A DNA stretch of 64,000 bases from Alphaproteobacteria bacterium (GCA_024278055.1 JAJRTY010000167.1:1-64000), one strand, 5' to 3'; numbered from the stretch's first letter, positions 8,347-17,205 are shown. Numbers and translations: made by a program. The notes: generated by a model from the sequence alone, not told the origin.

Positions 8347-8726
8347 CAGATATACCCGCCGACATTCTTCAACCGACACTGTACAACCTGCGCCATCGGA
8401 CAAGTGGCCGCCGGGTGCGCAGCGCTCTGGCAGACCTCGTGGCTGGTCCCGCAGACCTGACCACGCCACTGCGAATGCCCGCAGGCGCGCTGCTGGCCCT
8501 CAGCCACACTGTTGGGCTCGTCGCCGGTGCCACCATCGCCTCCCTGGGCAATGGTGCCAGCTTCTCGACCCCCACCCTGGCCGCCGACACGGTGTACAAG
8601 GGAGTGTGGGCCGAGGCCGGGCAGGATGTGACTGTGGCGGGTGTGCCGATTGGCACCCTGAGCCTGTACTACATCGACCCCCTGAGCGGAGACCGCCGCC
8701 TCATTGGGACACTGACCGTTGCCTAG
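8343..8726 (+). CDS. Hypothetical satellite protein, beta-rich C-terminus (127 aa)
   Basis: A 127-residue protein. Residues 1-50 are basic and Arg-rich. From about 55 onward it alternates Gly, Thr, Val and Ser in short strands (GATIASLGNGASFSTPTLAADTVYKG, split here for reading, then DVTVAGVPIGTLSLYYID), suggesting a beta-sandwich. Such folds occur in phage decoration and fibre proteins, so a virion-associated role is conceivable. It has no signal peptide or transmembrane helix. It is coupled by overlap to the previous gene, and its end overlaps the ribosome-binding region of the next one. Confidence 0.62.
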   Translation: MTDIPADILQPTLYNLRHRTSGRRVRSALADLVAGPADLTTPLRMPAGALLALSHTVGLVAGATIASLGNGASFSTPTLAADTVYKGVWAEAGQDVTVAGVPIGTLSLYYIDPLSGDRRLIGTLTVA

Positions 8727-8736
8727 GAGGTCAAAC

Positions 8737-9093
8737 CTGCACCGCCGATGGGACTGGCTGGTGAGCGATTGCCCACCGACAGGGGCCGCGCTCATCGCCG
8801 ACCATGACCCAGACGACCCCATCCGTGGCCGCCTGATGGCGGCAGGGACACTGCGCATGATTGCCAAGGCGGGCGGCCCCCACCTTCGCCTCGATCCCCC
8901 CACCGGCGAGTTGGTGCCCTATGCCCAGCCTCCGCCACCACGCCCACCTGCCTGGAGACAGGTCGACCCGTTGCCGTCTCGCCCGTGCCTGCGCTGCAGG
9001 GCGGACTTCCCCAGCTCTGGGCCCGGCCACCGGCTCTGCGACAAGTGCCGCGCATATGCCCAGAGTGTCAGCCCCTTCACGCCCGACTGTTAA
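8737..9093 (+). CDS. Hypothetical satellite protein with C-terminal zinc ribbon
   Basis: The reading frame is open from TTG 8719 to the stop at 9091-9093. The strong AGGAGG at 8725-8730 is 6 bp before an in-frame CTG at 8737, which I choose as start. That is a rare initiation codon; TTG 8719 would lie upstream of the site and the next GTG (8761) is too far. The product has about 118 residues. The N-terminal part is Pro-rich. The end carries CLRCRADFPSSG, then CDKCRAYAQ, a C-x2-C...C-x2-C zinc ribbon. No family is recognised. Zinc ribbons of this size often bind nucleic acid or serve as late transcription regulators. Confidence 0.55.
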   Translation: MHRRWDWLVSDCPPTGAALIADHDPDDPIRGRLMAAGTLRMIAKAGGPHLRLDPPTGELVPYAQPPPPRPPAWRQVDPLPSRPCLRCRADFPSSGPGHRLCDKCRAYAQSVSPFTPDC

Positions 9094-9108
9094 CCATATC
9101 CTTAAATA

Positions 9109-9139
9109 GGCTTTACAGCCCCGCCCCCTTGGGTAGTGT
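9109..9139 (+). promoter_or_regulatory. Candidate promoter with shared GGCTTTACAGCCCC element (copy 1)
   Basis: GGCTTTACAGCCCC at 9109-9122 is repeated exactly at 9530-9543. Here TTTACA (9112-9117) could be a -35 box with TAGTGT (9134-9139) as -10, spaced 16 bp, upstream of the gene at 9200. The element is itself a short palindrome (GGCT...AGCC), so an operator is equally possible. Confidence 0.4.
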
Positions 9140-9199
9140 GTCGTCATCCTTCTCAGCGCGCGATCTTGCGCGAGTTAGAAACTAAGAAGGAGAATTACT

Positions 9200-9466
9200 A
9201 TGACCGAACTTCAGCCAGTTAGGTATGTTACTGCCCACCACCGAGGACGGGGCAGGTACATATTCACCACTGTTACTAAGTGCGTCTACCCTGATGAAGA
9301 TGGCTACTTGCATGAACTTGACGTCTCCCGTCTCACGCCGCGTGCACTGGCAGCGTTTCACAGAGATCCAAAGAAGAAGGAAATGATGGCCTGGATGTGG
9401 ATGTGGACCCCACAGGAAGATGGGCCAGTTATTCAGCTACGGCTTGGTGGAGGACAGGCCACATAG
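9200..9466 (+). CDS. Small accessory protein of the satellite (88 aa)
   Basis: An 88-residue protein with an excellent Shine-Dalgarno (AAGAAGGAG) before ATG 9200. It has its own upstream promoter-like element and a hairpin terminator just downstream (9481-9506), so it is an independent transcription unit. Its sequence is basic at the start (HHRGRGRY), with a DGYLHELDVSRLTPRALAAF segment and an aromatic stretch MMAWMWMWTP. There is no membrane helix of full length. No family is recognised. Position near the element end, away from the replication-packaging block, is where satellites usually carry cargo such as anti-phage or helper-interference genes. Confidence 0.6.
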   Translation: MTELQPVRYVTAHHRGRGRYIFTTVTKCVYPDEDGYLHELDVSRLTPRALAAFHRDPKKKEMMAWMWMWTPQEDGPVIQLRLGGGQAT

Positions 9467-9480
9467 CAGATATGTCAAGA

Positions 9481-9506
9481 ACCCCCGCCGGGCAACTGGC
9501 GGGGGT
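9481..9506 (+). terminator. Hairpin terminator after the 88-aa gene
   Basis: ACCCCCGCC (9481-9489) pairs perfectly with GGCGGGGGT (9498-9506) over an 8-nt loop. The following CATGTTAG has only a weak T run. It lies between the two accessory genes and would separate their transcription. Confidence 0.6.
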
Positions 9507-9529
9507 CATGTTAGCCACATCTTTCTATT

Positions 9530-9556
9530 GGCTTTACAGCCCCACTCTATTGAAAT
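9530..9556 (+). promoter_or_regulatory. Candidate promoter with shared GGCTTTACAGCCCC element (copy 2)
   Basis: This is an exact second copy of the 14-bp element, with TTTACA at 9533-9538 and a weak TTGATT 17 bp later. It sits 43 bp before the ATG chosen for the next gene. Two accessory genes sharing one promoter or operator element suggests joint control, independent of the main operon. Confidence 0.4.
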
Positions 9557-9585
9557 TGATTTTCCCCGTACTTCACCAATATGAT

Positions 9586-10083
9586 ATGCTCAATTCAAAA
9601 CGAATGGTCAGTATAGCCCTTTGTGCAAATGTATTATCAACTATTGGATATATCGCAATGACATTGAATTTAGAGATAGACAGACTGAATAAAAAAGTTG
9701 GAAATTTAGAGAGTGAATTGCAATTTAAGGATGATGAAATTACTCGTCTAATCGAGGAGCTTTCTGAACTGCACGCCAGCAAAATCAAAGACGATGAGAT
9801 TGATGAAACATCGTTTATGACCCCCAAAGAGGCGGCAGCAAGGCTTTCCTTAAGGTTAGAAGAAGGCGATGCGTTGGATAAACAAGTTTATGTGAAAGAG
9901 GGGACAATTATAGTTGATGTTGAATACGAATATGAAATTGATTTCAAAGATTGTAGAGACTATCGACAAATTTTGCGATGGGTTTTGCAACTGAGCGATA
10001 AAACTTGGATAACCGCTCCCGTCTTGGAGCGGTTTATACTAACGGCTCTTGATGAGAGTAATTTAAAACACCCTGCAGCTTAA
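9586..10083 (+). CDS. AT-rich cargo gene: membrane-anchored coiled-coil protein
   Basis: A 165-residue protein from ATG 9586; an in-frame ATG at 9508 would add 26 hydrophobic residues but leaves the repeated promoter element inside the gene. One transmembrane helix (about 7-26, MVSIALCANVLSTIGYIAM) is followed by a coiled coil (about 28-65, heptad-like EIDRLNKKVGNLESEL). A soluble acidic domain ends in LRWVLQLSDKTWITAPVLERF. Base composition is far more AT-rich than the rest of the element and differs from the host, so it was acquired separately. No family is recognised. A single membrane anchor plus coiled coil at a satellite cargo site would suit an abortive-infection or superinfection factor, but that is inference. 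Confidence 0.65.
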   Translation: MLNSKRMVSIALCANVLSTIGYIAMTLNLEIDRLNKKVGNLESELQFKDDEITRLIEELSELHASKIKDDEIDETSFMTPKEAAARLSLRLEEGDALDKQVYVKEGTIIVDVEYEYEIDFKDCRDYRQILRWVLQLSDKTWITAPVLERFILTALDESNLKHPAA

Positions 10084-10143
10084 TGTGCAGAAGGTAGCAC
10101 ATATTTGTGCAAAAGATCGCGCGGGGCTACAATAGTGGCCACA

Positions 10144-10188
10144 ACGGTTCGCAACAACGGTCCTCCAGTCCCCTAAGACACGGTTCGC
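10144..10188. promoter_or_regulatory. Right cluster of ACGGTTCG-like sites (candidate arm sites)
   Basis: ACGGTTCG at 10144-10151, ACGGTCCT at 10157-10164 and ACGGTTCGC at 10180-10188 lie between the last cargo gene and the right repeat. They match the left cluster at 544-585 in sequence and orientation. Placement just inside both attachment sites supports binding by the integrase or its HTH partner. Confidence 0.55.
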
Positions 10189-10211
10189 ATCCCGTAACCT
10201 CTTGTTTTTAT

Positions 10212-10287
<76 letters not shown>

Positions 10288-10290
10288 TCA

Positions 10291-10315
10291 CCTCCTGTGT
10301 ATTAACCACAGGAGG
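10291..10315 (-). terminator. Hairpin between leuA and tRNA-Lys
   Basis: CCTCCTGTG (10291-10299) pairs with CACAGGAGG (10307-10315) over a 7-nt loop. It lies between the leuA stop and the tRNA, both on the minus strand. There is no clear T run, so it may be a processing or weak termination signal. Confidence 0.45.
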
Positions 10316-10325
10316 CTAGTCAGGT

Positions 10326-11912
10326 TCAAGAGGCAATCAATGAAGCAGGTTTGGTTTTTTCGCGTTTTACCAGCAGCTTGTTGAGCGCACTGACGTAGGC
10401 GCGGACGGATGCCACCAGCGTATCGGTGTGGGCCCCGCGCCCGGTCACCAGCTTGCCCTCTTCTTCCAGCCGCACACTTACTTCTGCCTGGGCATCGGTG
10501 CCCGCTGTTACTGCATGGACCTGGTAAAGCTCCAGGGTTGCAGTGTGCTCAAACAAGGTCTTGATCGCATTGAACGAGGCATCAACCGGGCCATCTCCTG
10601 TTGCAGTGGTTTCGCCTGTTTCACCATCTATTTCCAGGCTGAGCGTGGCTTGCGACGGCCCGTCTGAACCGGCAATCACCCGCAAAGACAAAAACCGGAT
10701 GCGCTCGTTTGATGAGGCCAGCCCGTCATCAACCAGAGCGATAATATCATCATCATAAATGTGCTTTTTCTTGTCCCCCAGCTCCTTGAAACGCTGGAAA
10801 GCATCCTGAAAGGCATTATCTCCGAGGTCATAGCCCAGATTTTTCAGCTTATCGGCAAAGGCTGCGCGGCCTGAATGTTTCCCCATCACCAGGGATGTTT
10901 CTTTAAGGCCAACACTTTCCGGTGTCATGATTTCATAGGTTTCAGCATTTTTCAACATGCCGTCCTGATGAATACCGCTTTCATGGGCAAAGGCGTTCTT
11001 GCCGACAATCGCCTTGTTGTACTGCACCGGAAAAGCTGCCACTGCCGCCACCAGCTTGGATGCACGCGTCAGGTACTCGGGGTTCACGTTGGTGGCAAAC
11101 GGCAATATGTCGGCGCGTGTGTTGATCGCCATAACAACTTCTTCCAGTGCTGCATTACCGGCACGCTCCCCCAGACCGTTAATGGTACACTCGATCTGGC
11201 GCGCTCCGGCCATGGCCCCGGCAAGAGAATTTGCTACCGCCATGCCCAGATCATTGTGGCAATGGGTGGAAAAGATGATGCTGTCAGCACCGGGCACACG
11301 TTCCCGCAGCATTTCCAGAAGCGCTATATATTCCGCTGGCATGGTGTAGCCCACCGTGTCGGGTATATTGATTGTTGTCGCCCCGGACCTGATCGCGGCT
11401 TCGACGCAACGGCACAGGAAATCATGTTCCGTGCGTGTGCCATCTTCCGCTGACCATTCAACATTATCGGTATATTTGCGCGCTCGCGTAACGCTGGAGA
11501 CAACCTTTTCCAGAACCTGTTCAGGCTCCATCTGCAATTTGTATTTCATGTGCAACGGAGAGGTGGCGAGGAAGGTATGAATACGCGATTGCTTTGCGTC
11601 TACCAGAGCGTTTGCAGCACGGTCGATATCATTGTTGGAGGCCCGCGCTAACCCGCAGACCACAGAGTTTTTAACAATTTTGGAAATTTCCGTTACCGCT
11701 TCAAAATCACCATTGGAGGCAATGGGAAACCCGGCTTCAATAATATCCACACCCATCTCATCGAGAAGGCTTGCCACTTTCAGTTTTTCTTCCAATGTCA
11801 TCGATGCGCCGGGAGACTGCTCACCGTCACGCAAAGTTGTGTCTAAAATCAACACGCGATCTTTTTCTGCACTGGTTGGAGTTTCAATTTTCTGATTATT
11901 TTTATTCGTCAT
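10326..11912 (-). CDS. leuA: 2-isopropylmalate synthase
   Basis: A 528-residue enzyme that condenses acetyl-CoA with 2-oxoisovalerate, the first committed step of leucine synthesis in the cytoplasm. The HMGL-like TIM barrel begins with RVLILDTTLRDGEQSPG (about 19-35) and contains the metal-binding HCHNDLG. The C-terminal LeuA regulatory domain (about 395-510), which binds leucine, is present. Length matches long-type bacterial LeuA. AGGATCAGGACA before the ATG provides the Shine-Dalgarno. A leucine-rich leader peptide and stem-loops upstream indicate attenuation control. The tRNA-Lys gene and the integrated element lie downstream. Confidence 0.97.
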   Translation of the reverse strand: MTNKNNQKIETPTSAEKDRVLILDTTLRDGEQSPGASMTLEEKLKVASLLDEMGVDIIEAGFPIASNGDFEAVTEISKIVKNSVVCGLARASNNDIDRAANALVDAKQSRIHTFLATSPLHMKYKLQMEPEQVLEKVVSSVTRARKYTDNVEWSAEDGTRTEHDFLCRCVEAAIRSGATTINIPDTVGYTMPAEYIALLEMLRERVPGADSIIFSTHCHNDLGMAVANSLAGAMAGARQIECTINGLGERAGNAALEEVVMAINTRADILPFATNVNPEYLTRASKLVAAVAAFPVQYNKAIVGKNAFAHESGIHQDGMLKNAETYEIMTPESVGLKETSLVMGKHSGRAAFADKLKNLGYDLGDNAFQDAFQRFKELGDKKKHIYDDDIIALVDDGLASSNERIRFLSLRVIAGSDGPSQATLSLEIDGETGETTATGDGPVDASFNAIKTLFEHTATLELYQVHAVTAGTDAQAEVSVRLEEEGKLVTGRGAHTDTLVASVRAYVSALNKLLVKREKTKPASLIAS

Positions 11913-11959
11913 TGTCCTGATCCTATATGGAACCGCTGTTTAGGCGGATAGCTGTACTT

Positions 11960-12023
11960 ATAATTTTGCTAAAACTTCCCCTAAACACGTGCTCTCAATA
12001 TTGGAGCAGCCACTGCCTAGGGG
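11960..12023 (-). promoter_or_regulatory. Candidate leuA transcription attenuator
   Basis: Just after the leader peptide stop, the minus-strand RNA can form two competing structures. A long stem pairs CCCCTA with TAGGGG (ends at 12018-12023 and 11978-11983). A shorter GCTC/GAGC hairpin lies inside it (12001-11991 region), followed by GTTTTAGC. Ribosome stalling at the four Leu codons next to this region would decide which forms. This is the classical amino acid attenuation layout; the structures were judged by eye. Confidence 0.55.
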
Positions 12024-12154
12024 CTGATAAGGAGTAGGAGATCAATCTGCAGGACTGAAATAGGCGCATCATTCAACGAAAGCCCTGCGCGCACATCTGC
12101 GGATTGGCAGGCATACGCTGCAATCGGCTGTTCTATGATAGTGCGCGTGGTCAT
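12017..12154 (-). CDS. leuL: leuA leader peptide (45 aa)
   Basis: A small frame from ATG 12154 to TAG 12017-12019, 105 bp upstream of leuA. The peptide begins MTTRTIIEQP and ends LQIDLLLLISP. Its four consecutive Leu codons (CTC CTA CTC CTT) lie seven codons before the stop, and the stop overlaps the first attenuator strand. Leu-rich leader peptides control leuA in many alphaproteobacteria. When leucyl-tRNA is scarce, the ribosome stalls on the Leu run and the terminator is not formed. No Shine-Dalgarno of strong type is visible before the ATG. Confidence 0.75.
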   Translation of the reverse strand: MTTRTIIEQPIAAYACQSADVRAGLSLNDAPISVLQIDLLLLISP

Positions 12155-12408
12155 GTTTTAAAACTACTCAAAACGCCGTTAGGGATGGCTCATAATAGCG
12201 CAGGTTTGAAATTTTGTAAATTCTGCTGTTTAATTATTAATCTTAACTTAACTCTGCTCGATTGATTTAACAAAACCAATCAAATTTCACCAACAATTCG
12301 AACCAAAATCGAGCACAATGTTGCCGTATTTGGCAGGTTAACCTGTGGTACTTACTTCGTGATCCGATCAATCAAAAAGCTTTATCTAGCATTCAGGAGA
12401 AAACAATT

Positions 12409-12660
12409 ATGTTAAAACGACTTATTTTGGCAGGCGTAGCATCTGTCTTTATCATCACAACCGCACAAGCTGGCAGTTGTCCTTTGCAAATGGCCAAAAT
12501 TGATGCGGCTCTTCCTTCCAAAATGGACGGGTTAAGTGCCAGTAATCTTGCCAAAGTCAAAGCCCTCCGCGCCAAAGGCGAAGCCAAGCACAAGGCCGGT
12601 GATCACGGTGCCTCTGTTGCCGCATTGAACAAGGCAATAAAAATTATGGGTCTTTACTAG
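12409..12660 (+). CDS. Small secreted helical protein (83 aa)
   Basis: An 83-residue protein with a clear signal peptide: MLKRLI, a hydrophobic core (LAGVASVFIITT), then a likely cleavage site after AQA. The mature part is about 60 residues, Lys- and Ala-rich, with one Cys near its start and a HKAGDHGASVAALNKAIKIMG segment resembling half a TPR-like helix pair. Shine-Dalgarno AGGAG precedes the ATG and a strong terminator follows, so it is monocistronic. Similar small periplasmic proteins occur in many alphaproteobacteria without known function. It sits in a 590-bp gap between leuA's leader and ilvC. Confidence 0.75.
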   Translation: MLKRLILAGVASVFIITTAQAGSCPLQMAKIDAALPSKMDGLSASNLAKVKALRAKGEAKHKAGDHGASVAALNKAIKIMGLY

Positions 12661-12670
12661 GCCTTTATCA

Positions 12671-12713
12671 TCACCGGCTGTGCATTTGTTTTGGTAGAAT
12701 ACACAGCCGGTGA
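12671..12713 (+). terminator. Rho-independent terminator after the small secreted protein
   Basis: A perfect 12-bp stem, TCACCGGCTGTG (12671-12682) with CACAGCCGGTGA (12702-12713), and a 19-nt loop. A T run (ATATTTTTTAT) follows at about 12719-12729. The ilvC gene converges from the other side. Confidence 0.8.
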
Positions 12714-12744
12714 CTGAAATATTTTTTATATTTCAATTCAGCAA

Positions 12745-14327
<1,583 letters not shown>

Positions 14328-14329
14328 AA

Positions 14330-16084
14330 TTAAACCAGAACCTTGCCTTTTTCGGAAACACTGCCTTCAACATCGTCAGGCCCCATCAACATTTCATTGT
14401 GTGCAGCACCTGACGGTATCATCGGAAAACAGTTTTCATTCTTCTCGACCAGACAATCGAAAATCACCGGCCGGTCGATCGAAATCATCTCCTCAATGGC
14501 GTCATCAAGTTCATCCGGTTTTTCGGCGCGAATACCAACACCGCCAAAAGCTTCAGCAAGTTTGACAAAATCCGGGAGAGCCTCGGAATAACTTTCAGAA
14601 TAGCGCCCGCCATGCAGCAATTCCTGCCACTGACGGATCATACCCATATAGCGGTTGTTCAAAATAAAAACCTTGATCGGCAGACGATATTGTATCGCCG
14701 TTGATATCTCCTGAATATTCATCATCACCGAAGCCTCCCCGGCGATATCTATCACCAGCGACTTGGGATGTGCCAGTTGAATACCCACAGCGGCGGGCAG
14801 GCCATAGCCCATAGTCCCCAGACCACCCGATGTCATCCAGCGGTTGGGTTCTTCAAAGTGATAATGCTGAGCCGCCCACATTTGATGTTGACCAACTTCG
14901 GTCGAAATATATGTGTCTTTGTCTTTGGTCAATTCATACAACCGCTCAATTGCATACTGCGGCATGATGATATCTTTGCCCTGGACATACTTCAGGCAGT
15001 CACGCGCCCGCCACTCATCAATCTGATCTTTCCATTTGCTCAGCGCAGTTTCGTCAATCCTGGCGGATTTTGCTTTCCAGATACGGATCATTTCTTCAAG
15101 AACAAAGGCACAATCCCCAACTATCGGTATATCGACGATAATGTTCTTGTTGATTGACGAGGGGTCAATATCAATGTGAATTTTCTTCGAATCCGGCGAA
15201 AACGCATCAATCCTGCCGGTAATTCTGTCATCAAAACGCGCACCGATATTAATCATGACATCACAATCATGCATGGCATGGTTGGCTTCAAAAGTGCCGT
15301 GCATACCAAGCATGCCCAGCCACTCCTTGCCCGATGCGGGATATGCTCCCAGTCCCATTAATGTCGAAGTGATCGGAATACCGGAAATCTTGACAAACTG
15401 GCGCAGCAGCTTGGAGGCGACCGGTCCCGAATTAATAATGCCGCCGCCGGTATAAAGCAGCGGACGCTTGGCCTTTGAAATCAGTTCAACAGCCTGTCGG
15501 ATTGCCTGTTGATCACCCTTTTTCTGCGGGCGATAGGTTTTATGACCTGAATTGTCAGGAGCGGAATATTCAGCGGTGGCAAACTGCACATTTTTGGGAA
15601 TATCAATGACCACGGGACCAGGCCGCCCGTTGGTTGCCACATAAAAAGCCTCATGCATGCTTGCAGCAAGCTTTTCCGGGTCTTTGATAAGGTAATTGTG
15701 TTTGGTGCAGGGGCGCGTAATGCCGACAACATCAGCTTCCTGAAAAGCATCACTGCCAATCAGATGCGCCGGCACCTGTCCGGTGATGCAAATGATGGGA
15801 ATTGAGTCCAAAAGAGCATCAGTAAGGCCGGTAACCGCATTGGTTGCACCGGGACCGGAGGTTACCAGAACCACGCCGGGCTTACCGGTGGAGCGCGCAT
15901 AGCCTTCGGCAGCGTGGACCGCACCTTGTTCATGGCGCACAAGAATATGGCGCAACTTATTTTGCTGAAAAAGCGCATCATAAATCGGCAGCACTGCACC
16001 ACCGGGATATCCGAAAATCACTTCCACACCCTGGTCGACCAGAGCCTTGATGATGATTTGCGCGCCTGTCATTTCCTGTGCCAT
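14330..16084 (-). CDS. ilvB: Acetolactate synthase large subunit, with Asp-to-Glu change in ThDP motif
   Basis: A 584-residue ThDP- and FAD-dependent enzyme catalysing the first common step of branched-chain amino acid synthesis. The start at ATG 16084 (MAQEMTGAQ) has GGAG six bases upstream; a TTG two codons earlier is possible. The N-terminal ThDP domain has the catalytic Glu in RHEQGAVHAAEGYAR, then the central domain and the C-terminal ThDP domain follow. The Mg-binding motif reads IAGEASVMMN at about 447-456, where homologues have GD(A/G): codon 450 (14735-14737) is GAG. Asp is a direct metal ligand in this family, so activity may be affected. The rest is intact and full length. Confidence 0.95.
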   Translation of the reverse strand: MAQEMTGAQIIIKALVDQGVEVIFGYPGGAVLPIYDALFQQNKLRHILVRHEQGAVHAAEGYARSTGKPGVVLVTSGPGATNAVTGLTDALLDSIPIICITGQVPAHLIGSDAFQEADVVGITRPCTKHNYLIKDPEKLAASMHEAFYVATNGRPGPVVIDIPKNVQFATAEYSAPDNSGHKTYRPQKKGDQQAIRQAVELISKAKRPLLYTGGGIINSGPVASKLLRQFVKISGIPITSTLMGLGAYPASGKEWLGMLGMHGTFEANHAMHDCDVMINIGARFDDRITGRIDAFSPDSKKIHIDIDPSSINKNIIVDIPIVGDCAFVLEEMIRIWKAKSARIDETALSKWKDQIDEWRARDCLKYVQGKDIIMPQYAIERLYELTKDKDTYISTEVGQHQMWAAQHYHFEEPNRWMTSGGLGTMGYGLPAAVGIQLAHPKSLVIDIAGEASVMMNIQEISTAIQYRLPIKVFILNNRYMGMIRQWQELLHGGRYSESYSEALPDFVKLAEAFGGVGIRAEKPDELDDAIEEMISIDRPVIFDCLVEKNENCFPMIPSGAAHNEMLMGPDDVEGSVSEKGKVLV

Positions 16085-16275
16085 TCTCAACTCCCCGGCA
16101 TCGACAAAATAGTATTAAATCTCAATGTGTTACCCTTAACGCCTGACACAGAATGCCTGGAATTGCGGACAGATGTACTTTAATGGAAAATTTCAACAAA
16201 ATTCTGTAACGTATTGCACACCATACACTGGGCGCGAACATTATCCCGTCATGACGCAGCGGTCAACAGTGAGTT

Positions 16276-17205
16276 TTAAATAAATGACAAAATTTTCTTA
16301 TAATTTTTTTCCATTTGTTGCTCATTTACTTGTTTCCACGCAATCATATTACGTTTTATCCAGGTCAGTTGTCTTTTTGCGTATCGGCGGGTCTCCGTTT
16401 TGGTTTTTTCGATGGCATATTCCAACGCAACATCGCCCTTAAGGAATTAACTGAGCTGGGGCACGCCCAATGCCTTCATCGCCGGCAATCTCGGATCAAG
16501 CTTTAGAGCCAGCAAATCCCTGACTTCATCGAGACCACCCCTCTCAATCATTGTGTCCAGTCTGCGCTCACATCGACGATACACCTCCTGACGGTCTACC
16601 GATACCACCAGTCGAACAATATCATTCCCCGCCAGCAGCGGTGTTGAACGATCGCGGGCATGCCATTGGCTTAAAGATACACCCGTAGCCTCTATCACCT
16701 CCAGAGCGCGGACAATGCGCTGACTGTCGTTGGGTTTCAATCGTTCCGCCATGTCACTATCCAGCGTTTTCAATGCATCATAAAGCGCTCCAACACCTTG
16801 TGTTGCCAGTTTTTCACGCCATTTCTCGCGCACCTCCACCGCTATATCAGGTACCGGACTTAACCCCTTTTCCAGCGCATAAAAATATAGACCGGTACCG
16901 CCGACAATGATTGGCGTGCGCCCCTGGCTCCACACTGTCTCCAGCGCTGCCGCCACGTCCTCCACCCACATGCCGGTCGAATAGGCTTGTGCTGCCGACA
17001 CGGAGCCATAAAGATAATGCGGCACCAACGCCTCATCATCCTCACCTGGCCGCGCTGACAATATGCGCAATTGACGATAGACCTGCATCGAATCCGCATT
17101 AATGATGGCACCATTACACGCCAGCGCCAGTTTTAAGGCTGCAGAAGACTTGCCGCTGGCAGTCGGGCCTGCAATAAGGATGGCGCGTGGACTTCCGGCA
17201 CTCAT
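16276..17205 (-). pseudogene. miaA: tRNA dimethylallyltransferase, broken by in-frame TAA
   Basis: MiaA adds dimethylallyl to A37 of tRNAs that read UNN codons. The frame from ATG 17205 has the P-loop GPTASGKS, the NADSMQVYR motif and later MKALGVPQLS. It then meets TAA at 16447-16449 after 252 codons. The same frame continues without shift: FLKGDVALEYAIEKTK, then TRRYAKRQLTW, the conserved C-terminal tRNA-binding block, to a natural stop at 16276-16278 (309 codons plus stop). One base change thus removes the last 57 residues. C-terminal loss should inactivate or weaken the enzyme unless the stop is read through. An assembly error is the alternative. Confidence 0.88.

Larger units (their letters stand above)
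392..10211. mobile_element. Integrated 9.8-kb phage-satellite-like element in tRNA-Lys
   Basis: The element lies between two identical 46-bp copies of the 3' part of tRNA-Lys(CTT), at 392-437 and 10212-10257, giving a unit of 9820 bp. Gene order is integrase, AlpA-like HTH, unknown, primase-helicase, repeat-rich noncoding block, TerS, TerL, four unknowns, then two accessory genes. All genes read rightwards. GC is clearly higher than in the flanking host DNA, except the last gene, which is AT-rich. No capsid, portal, protease, tail, holin or endolysin gene is recognisable, and after TerL only about 2.8 kb remains. The set (integration, replication and packaging without virion genes) fits a satellite using a helper phage's particles. 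A decayed prophage is less likely, because every reading frame is intact and genes overlap tightly. Confidence 0.85.

Noticed and set aside
392..10211. Reading the island as a decayed prophage
   Set aside because: All frames are intact with tight start-stop overlaps, there are no gene fragments, and the size and set of functions match satellites better.
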